Of a DNA stretch of 41,938 bases, positions 23,127-30,306 are shown in pieces. The stretch spans positions 1-41,938 of the forward strand of contig JAJYIF010000025.1 of assembly GCA_021790195.1 (NCBI GenBank), in the 5' to 3' direction. Position 1 is the first letter of the stretch. Each line of letters opens with the position of its first letter. The notes beneath the pieces are model-generated. The model ran no database searches, was not told where the DNA came from, and saw only the letters and a list, made by a program, of their open reading frames with translations. The position numbers and the translations under genes are program-made. Source of the stretch: Nitrospirota bacterium (GTDB lineage: Bacteria > Nitrospirota > Thermodesulfovibrionia > Thermodesulfovibrionales > UBA9159).

Positions 23127-26084
23127 ATGTTTGCTCCGTATAACCTCTTCGTCATTGTCCTTTGTTATCTCCTCCTCCTTTTTGCGGTGGCGTATTACGC
23201 GGAGACAAAGGAGAGGAGCGGCAAGAGCATCGTCAACAATCCGTATATCTATTCCCTTTCCCTGGCGGTGTACTGCACTTCATGGACATTTTACGGAAGC
23301 GTCGGAAAGGCGGCGACCTCGGGCCTTTCGTTTTTAACCACGTATCTGGGGCCGACCCTGATGGCGGCGCTGTGGCTAGTCATACTCAAAAAAGTGGTGA
23401 GGATCGCAAAGGCGAACAGGATCACCACGTTGTCCGATTTCATCGGCTCCCGCTACGGCAAGTCCCTCTCTCTTTCCTCTTTCGTGACCCTTGTGGCCGT
23501 CATCGGGGTGACTCCCTACATAGGCCTTCAGATCAAGGCGATCATGACGACCTTCACCATCATTTCGGGCGAGACGACCGGGACCGCAGCGGCAGGGCTG
23601 TTCATAACTTTCACCCTCGGCGTATTCGCCATAATCTTCGGCGCAAGACGGCTCGACTCCTCGGAGCGCCACGGAGGCCTGGTCTTTGCCATAGCCTTTG
23701 AGTCGATCGTGAAGCTGGTCGCCTTTGTCCTCGTCGGCGTCTACGTGACCTACAGCCTCTTCCACGGCTTCGGCGACATATTCCGGAAGATCGAGGATTC
23801 GGAATATTCGATACTCCTTTTCCTCGGCAAAGGAACGGGGACCGGTTACCCCGAATGGCTCGCCCTCACCTTCCTTTCGATGATGGCAATCATGTTCCTG
23901 CCGAGACAGTTCCAGATGGCGGTGGTGGAGAACTATGACGAATCCCACATCTCGAAAGCGGCATGGCTTTTCCCGCTTTACCTTTTCATCATAAACATCT
24001 TTGTTTTGCCCATAGCCTTCGGCGGGCTGCTCCTCGGAGGGTCCGTGAAGATGGCGGACTACTTCGTCCTAACCCTGCCGTGGAACCACGGGAACAGATA
24101 CCTCTCGCTGTTTGCCTTTATCGGAGGGTTTTCGGCGGCCACCGGAATGGTGATAGTCGAGGCCCTGGCCCTGAGCACTATGGTCATGAACAGCATCATA
24201 ATGCCGGCGCTCATCAACTTCCATGACGCGCCCAGGTTTCCTGCCGTCATCCTGAATATCAAGAGGCTCGTCATCCTGGGTATCGTATATCTCGGTTATA
24301 TCTTCGCGACTTACATCGGCGAGTTCTATAGTCTCGTGGAGATCGGCCTCAAATCCTTCGAGGCAGTCAGTCTCTTAGCCCCTGCTTTCTTCCTCGGTCT
24401 CTATTGGAAAAGAGGCACGAGGGCCGGGGCCACGGCAGGGCTGATTGCCGGCTTTACGGTCTGGGTCTATACGCTTCTTATACCCGCCTTCATCAAGGCG
24501 GGCATAATAAAAGACATAGGACTCGTGTCGCTCGTCACGGACTCCGAGATGCTCAATCCGCACAGCCTGTTCGGGATACACGGACTCGGCAAATGGGGGA
24601 ACTCCCTCTTCTGGAGCCTGCTTCTGAACCTCCTCTTCTATGTGGGCGTATCCGTATTCACCAAACAGCGCAAGGAAGAGGAGATCCAGTCCCTTATCTT
24701 TGTCGAGTCGTATGAAAGGGTGAAAGAGCTCGCCCACGGAAGCTCTTACACTGTCGAGGACATCGAAGATATCCTCGCTCAGTACCTCGGCAAGAACGAG
24801 GCCAGGGATGTCACGCGCAGTTACCTCTCGCTGAAAAGCAAGACTGCGGGAGAACTCACCTCAAAGGAGCTCTCCGAGCTGCGCGATGAGGCCGAAAAGG
24901 TCCTTTCCGGCGCCATCGGCTCTTCCATGGCCGCCATTATCTTCGAAGACAAACTCGTATTGACCGAGAGAGAGAGAGGAGAGCTGTCGGAATCCATAAA
25001 GAATATCACGGAAAGTTTGAGGCTGTCCCGCCAGGAGCTGGCAGAGGCCAACAGGAACCTGGCGTATTTGAAGGAATTCAGCGAGAACATCATAGAGAGC
25101 GCCCCTGCCGGCATCGTCACGATAGATTCCTTCCTGAGGGTCAGATACTGGAACAGGGAGATGGAGAATATAAGCGGCATTTCGAGATCGGACGCCTTCA
25201 ACCGGCCGCTCGAACACCTCTTGCCCTGGTTTACGACAGAGCACTTACTGCACGACGAGCAGCGCGAGATGACCGTTCAGACGCCCTCTTTTCAATCGTT
25301 CAAGATAGACGTCAGTCCGTTCAAGGACCCTTCCGGCGGGCATGTGGTCATCATCGAAGATATAACCGAGAAGAAGAAGATGGAAGAGAAGCTCCTCCAG
25401 ACTTCCAAACTCGCCAGCCTCGGCAAGCTCACGGCCGGCATATCCCATGAGATCGGCAACCCTCTTGCGTCGATATCTTCTCTTGTGCAGGAGTTAAGGT
25501 CGCTGAAGATCGATACGAAAGACGAGATAGAATTCACCGGCGAATCGCTGAAGACGATCAACAACCATATAGAGAGGATCGCGAAGATCGTCAGGAGCCT
25601 CGGGGATTTTGCAAGGATATCCTCGGCTGAAAAGATTCCGTCGAACATCGCCGAAATCCTCGACCGCACCATCAACCTTGTAAGGTACGACAAGAGGTTC
25701 AAGAACATCAGGCTCACCACCGATATAGGAGATATCCCGCACCTCAAGGTCAATCCCGACAAGATCCAGCAGGTCTTTCTGAACCTGATCATTAACGCTC
25801 TCGATGCCATGCTCGACGGAGGGAGTCTGCATATCGCCATGAAGCGCGTCGATTCCTCCGTGGAGGTCGTGTTCAGCGATACCGGCGTGGGAATTGAAGA
25901 ATCGGCCCTCGGGAGGATATTCGACCCCTTCTTTACAACAAAGTCCCCCGGCAAGGGCACGGGCCTAGGCCTGAGTATCTGTTATGGTATAATCAGGGAG
26001 CATAACGGAACGATCACGGTAAAGAGCGCGAAAGGAGAAGGTACCACCTTCGTCATCAGTCTTCCCGCCGACCATAATGAATGA
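23127..26084 (+). CDS. CbrA/CrbS-like Na+/solute symporter-sensor histidine kinase
   Basis: A 985-residue hybrid of a transporter and a kinase. Residues 1 to about 510 form a sodium/solute symporter (SLC5/SSS) module with about 13 membrane segments (AVYCTSWTFYGSVG near the start, FLPRQFQMAVVEN mid-module). A STAC-like linker follows (about 525-610, RVKELAHGSSYTVEDIEDIL), then a PAS domain (about 645-750, SAPAGIVTIDSFLRVRYWN). HisKA has the phosphoacceptor His774 in GISHEIGNPL, and the HATPase domain has NLIINALDAM, DTGVGI and KGTGLGLS. The family (CbrA, CrbS) couples carbon-source sensing or transport to control of carbon use; CrbS controls acetyl-CoA synthetase in Vibrio. With actP and acs downstream, acetate or a related carboxylate is the likely signal. 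It overlaps the next response regulator gene by eight bases. Confidence 0.92.
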   Translation: MFAPYNLFVIVLCYLLLLFAVAYYAETKERSGKSIVNNPYIYSLSLAVYCTSWTFYGSVGKAATSGLSFLTTYLGPTLMAALWLVILKKVVRIAKANRITTLSDFIGSRYGKSLSLSSFVTLVAVIGVTPYIGLQIKAIMTTFTIISGETTGTAAAGLFITFTLGVFAIIFGARRLDSSERHGGLVFAIAFESIVKLVAFVLVGVYVTYSLFHGFGDIFRKIEDSEYSILLFLGKGTGTGYPEWLALTFLSMMAIMFLPRQFQMAVVENYDESHISKAAWLFPLYLFIINIFVLPIAFGGLLLGGSVKMADYFVLTLPWNHGNRYLSLFAFIGGFSAATGMVIVEALALSTMVMNSIIMPALINFHDAPRFPAVILNIKRLVILGIVYLGYIFATYIGEFYSLVEIGLKSFEAVSLLAPAFFLGLYWKRGTRAGATAGLIAGFTVWVYTLLIPAFIKAGIIKDIGLVSLVTDSEMLNPHSLFGIHGLGKWGNSLFWSLLLNLLFYVGVSVFTKQRKEEEIQSLIFVESYERVKELAHGSSYTVEDIEDILAQYLGKNEARDVTRSYLSLKSKTAGELTSKELSELRDEAEKVLSGAIGSSMAAIIFEDKLVLTERERGELSESIKNITESLRLSRQELAEANRNLAYLKEFSENIIESAPAGIVTIDSFLRVRYWNREMENISGISRSDAFNRPLEHLLPWFTTEHLLHDEQREMTVQTPSFQSFKIDVSPFKDPSGGHVVIIEDITEKKKMEEKLLQTSKLASLGKLTAGISHEIGNPLASISSLVQELRSLKIDTKDEIEFTGESLKTINNHIERIAKIVRSLGDFARISSAEKIPSNIAEILDRTINLVRYDKRFKNIRLTTDIGDIPHLKVNPDKIQQVFLNLIINALDAMLDGGSLHIAMKRVDSSVEVVFSDTGVGIEESALGRIFDPFFTTKSPGKGTGLGLSICYGIIREHNGTITVKSAKGEGTTFVISLPADHNE

Positions 26085-26520
26085 AAGATTGCTCATTGTA
26101 GAAGACGAAGAGACCCTGTGCGAGTCCCTGAAAAGAGTGCTCGCAAAAGAAGGGTACGTCGTGCATACCGCGGGCGACGCCGAGACCGCCCTCCGCACAT
26201 TCGGAGAGGAGGCTTATGATCTCGTCATAACCGACATTATCCTTCCCGGGATTACCGGCATCGAGCTGCTGAAGAAGATGAAGGAGCGCTTACCGGAGCA
26301 GATCGTGATAATAACCACGGCATACGCGTCCCTGGAGACGGCCGTGGAGGCGCTGAGGAACGGGGCTTACGATTATGTGGTCAAGCCGGTGATGCACGAA
26401 GAGATCAAGCAGATCGTCAGGAACGCCCTTATGCAGAGGGCGCTGCAGGTGGAAAACGCGCGGTTAAGAAACGAGATAGAAGCGCTGAAGAAGATGCTGA
26501 AGGAACATGAAAAGAAGTAG
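26077..26520 (+). CDS. Stand-alone receiver-domain response regulator
   Basis: A 147-residue protein: one CheY-like receiver domain (1-120) with acidic pocket E9-D10-E11, phosphoacceptor Asp53 (VITDIILPG), Thr84 in ITTAYAS and Lys107 in VVKPVM, then a charged coiled coil (ENARLRNEIEALKKMLKEHEKK). It has no output domain. Its receiver is very similar to that of the NtrC-type regulator at 28682-30025, with the same opening NERLLIVEDEETL and the same aspartate position. It is either a phosphate sink or relay partner for the kinase, or the remains of a duplicated NtrC-type gene. Its start lies inside the kinase gene, so it is translationally coupled to it and very probably cognate. Confidence 0.88.
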   Translation: MNERLLIVEDEETLCESLKRVLAKEGYVVHTAGDAETALRTFGEEAYDLVITDIILPGITGIELLKKMKERLPEQIVIITTAYASLETAVEALRNGAYDYVVKPVMHEEIKQIVRNALMQRALQVENARLRNEIEALKKMLKEHEKK

Positions 26521-26589
26521 GTAGTAAGTAGTGGGTAGCAGGCAGGGAGTGTCTTCCTGTTTGCTGTCTACTATATGCTACCTGCTATA
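26521..26589. repeat. Imperfect palindromic 'GTAG/CTAC' intergenic repeat
   Basis: A GTAGTAAGTAGTGGGTAGC arm at left and TGTCTACTATATGCTACC arm at right pair imperfectly around CAGGCAGGGAGTGTCTTCCTG. The repeat fills the gap before the first DUF294 gene, which consequently lacks a ribosome site. Confidence 0.45.
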
Positions 26590-26602
26590 TGCCGTCTTCT
26601 AT

Positions 26603-28507
26603 ATGACTGCGATTCTCGAAGACATTATAAGCTTTCTAAAGAAAGGCCCCCCTTTTCAGTTCCTCGACGAGACCACGCTGAAGTCCGTTGCCGGCAGCCT
26701 CTCCGTGGAATTCTATCCGAAAGACACCGTGATCCTCAGACAGGACGGCCCTCCCAGCGACTCACTCAGGATAATAAAGAAAGGCGGCGTGAAGATCCTC
26801 ATGAAGTCCGAAAACGGCGAGGACATTGTTATGGACTACCGGGGAGAAGGAGACAATTTCGGGTTCCTCTCCATGATCGGAAAAGAAGAAAAAGGGAGGA
26901 CCACTGTCCTGGCGGTCGACGATACGATCTGTTATACCCTGAAGAAGGAGAAGGTCCTGAAGCTCCTTGAGTGCAGTCCGGCGCTCAGCGAATATTTCAT
27001 GTCCTACCTCTCGCGTTACGTGGACCGTACGTCAAGCGAAATGAGGAAGAAGAGCCTCTCTCTCGTCGGCAGCGACCGCTTCCTTTTTACGACCCGTGCG
27101 GGAGATATCGCGATCGAAGCGATATCCGTCGGCGAAGACATGAGCATTCAGGATGCTGCACAGGTCATGGCAAAAAACAGGGTGAGCTCTCTCATCATAC
27201 TTAATAAAGACAATCTGCCTGCGGGCATAATAACCGACAAAGACCTGAGAGACAAAGTGGTCGCAAAGGGCCGCAGCGTGTCCGAGCCGGTAGGGAGCAT
27301 AATGACAATCTCCCTCATCAGGGTCGACGCTAAGGACTCCTGCTTCGAGGCCGTACTGAAAATGATCAAATACAATATCCATCACATGCTCGTCATAGAG
27401 GAAGGGGCCTTGAAAGGGATCATGACCAACCATGACCTCATGCTCCTTCAGGGGGCCTCCCCCCTGTCGTTTGCACACGATATTGAAAACCAGAGGACCA
27501 TCGACGGGCTTGTCCCGGTTTCGCGCAAGATCAACAATATCATCGGCCTGCTGCTTAAGGAAGGCGCCCGGGCGAGCAACATCACAAGGGTCATCACCGA
27601 AATAAACGACAGGCTTGTGAAAAAGGTCCTGGAGATAGCCGAGAAGACATACGGACAGCCACCTGTGCCTTACTGCTGGATCGTTTTCGGCAGCGAGGGC
27701 AGGAAGGAGCAGACCTTTAAGACGGACCAGGACAACGCCGTCATATATGCGGACCCGGAAACTGCGGACGATGAGGAAAAGGTAAGGAGATATTTTTCGG
27801 AATTCACATCTTTTGTGAGAGACTGCCTCCTGAAGATCGGCTTTCCATCCTGTCCGGCCGGATACATGGCCGTCAACGAGCAATGGTGTCAGCCCCTGAG
27901 GGCATGGAAGAAGTATCTCGCGAGATGGATAAATGAGCCTTTCCCCGAGGCCGTCCTGAAAAGCCTGATATTCTTCGATTTCAGGCCCCTGCACGGCAAG
28001 TATTCTCTTGCGGAAACGCTGAGGGATTCCCTGATGTCCGCCCTTGAGGGCCGGGGCATCTTCTTCGGCCACATGGCCAACACCATAACTAAGAACGCCC
28101 CGCCTATCGGTTTTTTCAAGTCTTTCGTAGTTGAAAAAGGCGGCGGACACAAAGACGAGCTCAATCTGAAAGTGAAAGGAATCGCTCCTTTGGTTGATGT
28201 GGTCCGGCTCTTCGCCCTCGAAAGAGGGGTGAAGGAGACCTCCACCATGGGCAGGATCCATGCGCTAAAAGACAAACATACCATTGTAAAGGAATATGCC
28301 GAGGGGCTTGAGCAGGCCTTTGAATACATTATGCTTCTAAGGATCCATCACCAGTTCGGACAGATCGAGGCGGGGCAAACGCCGGACAATTTCATAAACC
28401 CCAACAGTCTGAGCAACCTTGAAAAGAAGACGCTTCGCGAGGCCTTCCGCCTCGTATCGAAGCTTCAGGGCCTGATCATCGAGAGATATAAACCGTTTAT
28501 TATATAG
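26603..28507 (+). CDS. cNMP-binding-like / CBS pair / DUF294 nucleotidyltransferase-like protein (copy 1)
   Basis: A 634-residue cytoplasmic regulator candidate. Residues about 1-140 form a cyclic-nucleotide-binding-like barrel, but its phosphate cassette reads NFGFLS rather than the usual FGE, so the Glu that contacts the ribose is missing. Two CBS domains follow (about 150-300; SSLIILNKDNLPAGIITDKDLRD, HHMLVIEEGALKGIMTNHD), which typically bind adenine nucleotides. Then comes the DUF294 nucleotidyltransferase-like domain with FGSEGRKEQTFKTDQDNA (GS then DxD, as in GlnD), and the DUF294 C-terminal helical domain. Genes of this architecture commonly sit beside actP/acs; the reaction is not established. 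I start at 26603 (MTAILEDII), where homology to copy 2 begins. No Shine-Dalgarno sequence is visible. Confidence 0.88.
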   Translation: MTAILEDIISFLKKGPPFQFLDETTLKSVAGSLSVEFYPKDTVILRQDGPPSDSLRIIKKGGVKILMKSENGEDIVMDYRGEGDNFGFLSMIGKEEKGRTTVLAVDDTICYTLKKEKVLKLLECSPALSEYFMSYLSRYVDRTSSEMRKKSLSLVGSDRFLFTTRAGDIAIEAISVGEDMSIQDAAQVMAKNRVSSLIILNKDNLPAGIITDKDLRDKVVAKGRSVSEPVGSIMTISLIRVDAKDSCFEAVLKMIKYNIHHMLVIEEGALKGIMTNHDLMLLQGASPLSFAHDIENQRTIDGLVPVSRKINNIIGLLLKEGARASNITRVITEINDRLVKKVLEIAEKTYGQPPVPYCWIVFGSEGRKEQTFKTDQDNAVIYADPETADDEEKVRRYFSEFTSFVRDCLLKIGFPSCPAGYMAVNEQWCQPLRAWKKYLARWINEPFPEAVLKSLIFFDFRPLHGKYSLAETLRDSLMSALEGRGIFFGHMANTITKNAPPIGFFKSFVVEKGGGHKDELNLKVKGIAPLVDVVRLFALERGVKETSTMGRIHALKDKHTIVKEYAEGLEQAFEYIMLLRIHHQFGQIEAGQTPDNFINPNSLSNLEKKTLREAFRLVSKLQGLIIERYKPFII

Positions 28508-28557
28508 AAACTTTATAGTGCCTTTGAAATGAAGTCATGTGCAAAATGGACGAAATA

Positions 28558-28646
28558 TCTCACGCAAAGACGCAAAGGTCGCAAAGAAAGAAAGACAGGA
28601 TTATTTCTTAAAGAACTTTGCGCGCTTTGCGGCTCTGCGTGTGAAA
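28558..28646. repeat. CGCAAAG/CTTTGCG palindromic intergenic repeat
   Basis: The left arm TCTCACGCAAAGACGCAAAG (continuing GTCGCAAAG) is matched by a right arm of CTTTGCGCGCTTTGCGG and CTGCGTGTGA. They form a long imperfect stem between the first DUF294 gene and the NtrC-type gene. Such CGCAAAG-based palindromes occur in many unrelated environmental bacteria. Role unknown. Confidence 0.6.
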
Positions 28647-28681
28647 AGGTTTTTGGTCCCGGTTATGCAGAATAGGAGAAC

Positions 28682-30025
28682 ATGAACGAACGACTCCTCA
28701 TAGTGGAAGACGAAGAGACACTCGGCGAGTCCCTGAAAAGGGTCCTTACAAAAGACGGATACGAGGTGGATGCCGTCAACAGCGCCGAGTCCGCCCTAAA
28801 GCGCGCTGAAGGCATAGCCTACGACCTCATTATAACGGACATAATACTTCCGGGCATCGACGGGATCGAGCTGCTGCGAAGACTGAAGATGAAGTTCCCC
28901 GAGCAGATCGTGATAATAATCACGGCATATGCGTCCATAGAGACCGCGGTGGGCTCCCTCAGGGCCGGCGCTTACGACTATGTGATAAAACCTATAATTC
29001 ATGAGGAGATCAAACGTATTGTCGGAAACGCCCTCAGGGAAAGGGCACTGTTGGCCGAGAATGTTATCCTCCGGAAACAAGTAGAGGAGAGATACGATTT
29101 TGAAAAGATAGTCGGAGAAAGCAGGGCCATCACCTCTCTGATCGACGAAGTGAAGAAGATCTCGAACTCCCGGAGCAACGTCCTTCTGCTCGGAGAGACC
29201 GGCACCGGAAAGGAGTTGATAGCAAGGGCCGTTCATTATAACAGCACCAGAGAGGACAAACCGTTTGTCCCGATCAATTGCAGCGCCATCCCGGAAAATC
29301 TCCTCGAGTCCGAGCTGTTCGGATATACAAAAGGCGCCTTTACCGGCGCCACGGTCTCGAAACGCGGCCTTTTCGAAGAGGCGAACGGTGGCTCCGTCTT
29401 CCTCGATGAGATCGGGGAGCTCAGCCAGCAGCTGCAGGCAAAACTCCTTCGGGTGATGGACGACTACGAGATAAGGCCCCTCGGCGGCCTGCAGGCCAGG
29501 AAGGTCGATATCAGGTTCATCGCTGCCACAAACCGGGACATTGCAAAGAACGTGCAGGAAGGTCTCTTCAGGGAAGACCTGTTCTACAGGATCAACGTGG
29601 TCACTCTGAGGCTGCCGCCCCTAAGGGAACGGAAAGAAGACATCGTTATTCTCGCGCGCCACTTTCTCGAGAAGTATTCGCAGGAGCTCGGCAAGCCTGT
29701 GAGGTTCATTGACGCCTCTGCAGTCGATCTTCTTCTTGACTATCAGTGGCCCGGCAATGTCAGAGAGCTTCAGAACATAATCGAGCGGGCCGTGCTCATT
29801 GCCGACAGCAACACCATCTTCCCGGAGCACCTGCCGGAAGATTTGAAGAAAGGACATCCTTATCTGCCCGGAACGTCCGACAAACCGCTTTCAATTGAAA
29901 ATTACACGAAGACGCTTATCCTACAATACCAGGGGAGCTGCACCGAGCAGCACCTGGCTGAAATGCTCGGCATCACCAGAAAGGCCCTATGGGAAAAAAG
30001 AAAAAAATGGGGGCTTAAGAAATAG
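28682..30025 (+). CDS. NtrC-family sigma-54-dependent response regulator
   Basis: A 447-residue activator. The receiver domain (1-120) has phosphoacceptor Asp53 (IITDIILPG). The AAA+ domain (about 140-370) carries Walker A GETGTGKE (171-178), the sigma-54 contact loop GAFTGA (218-223), a Walker B-type SVFLDEIGEL, and a second-half RINVVTLRLPPLRERKEDI. The C-terminal Fis-type helix-turn-helix is EQHLAEMLGITRKALWEKRKKWG. The receiver of the small regulator at 26077 is a close paralogue. With the SSS-type kinase upstream this resembles a CbrA-CbrB pair. A sigma-54 promoter and two dyad sites lie in the 281-bp gap right after the gene, a likely target. Ribosome site TAGGAGA precedes the ATG. Confidence 0.93.
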   Translation: MNERLLIVEDEETLGESLKRVLTKDGYEVDAVNSAESALKRAEGIAYDLIITDIILPGIDGIELLRRLKMKFPEQIVIIITAYASIETAVGSLRAGAYDYVIKPIIHEEIKRIVGNALRERALLAENVILRKQVEERYDFEKIVGESRAITSLIDEVKKISNSRSNVLLLGETGTGKELIARAVHYNSTREDKPFVPINCSAIPENLLESELFGYTKGAFTGATVSKRGLFEEANGGSVFLDEIGELSQQLQAKLLRVMDDYEIRPLGGLQARKVDIRFIAATNRDIAKNVQEGLFREDLFYRINVVTLRLPPLRERKEDIVILARHFLEKYSQELGKPVRFIDASAVDLLLDYQWPGNVRELQNIIERAVLIADSNTIFPEHLPEDLKKGHPYLPGTSDKPLSIENYTKTLILQYQGSCTEQHLAEMLGITRKALWEKRKKWGLKK

Positions 30026-30056
30026 TGCTACCTTATTACTCATTTTGTTTTTCCCT

Positions 30057-30072
30057 GCTACCAATAGTAACA
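30057..30072. promoter_or_regulatory. Candidate activator binding site 1 (UAS)
   Basis: GCTACCAATAGTAACA at 30057-30072. It is partly palindromic (GTTAC...GTAGC on the complement) and matches site 2 closely, lying about 200 bp upstream of the expected sigma-54 transcription start. GTAACA half-sites are, as I recall, part of reported CbrB sites in Pseudomonas. Confidence 0.45.
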
Positions 30073-30123
30073 CACTAAATTGTTCTTTATTATCAGGGAA
30101 TATTCAGGCATTTTTGCAACCTT

Positions 30124-30139
30124 GCTACTATTGGTAACA
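30124..30139. promoter_or_regulatory. Candidate activator binding site 2 (UAS)
   Basis: GCTACTATTGGTAACA at 30124-30139. It shares GCTAC and GTAACA with site 1; each is nearly the reverse complement of the other. It is about 133 bp upstream of the expected start, a usual distance for NtrC-type enhancer sites. Confidence 0.45.
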
Positions 30140-30245
30140 TCGGCTATCTCGACCTAAAGCTCCAGCTTCAGAAAACCAAAGCGTCTCTTGCCAAAAACTT
30201 CTTTTCTTACGATGGGTTATATAGGATAGGCCTGTCGGACCGTTC

Positions 30246-30260
30246 AGGCACATTCTTTGC
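30246..30260 (+). promoter_or_regulatory. Sigma-54 (-24/-12) promoter
   Basis: AGGCACATTCTTTGC: GG at 30247-30248 and GC at 30259-30260 are separated by exactly 10 bases. Both boxes fit the consensus TGGCAC-N5-TTGC except for the first base. It lies 46 bp before the second DUF294 gene, immediately downstream of a sigma-54 activator gene. Confidence 0.75.
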
Positions 30261-30306
30261 GTTATCAGAAACATCGTGATCAACTTCTCTTTAAAACCAA
30301 TAGATT

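Noticed and set aside
27032-28261. 409-residue minus-strand open frame
   Set aside because: Antisense to the first DUF294 gene, whose CBS and nucleotidyltransferase motifs are unmistakable.
28682-30025. Naming the activator CbrB or CrbR outright
   Set aside because: It is NtrC-type like CbrB, but the family has many members, and orthology cannot be decided without a tree. CrbR in Vibrio, as I recall, is a LuxR-type regulator.
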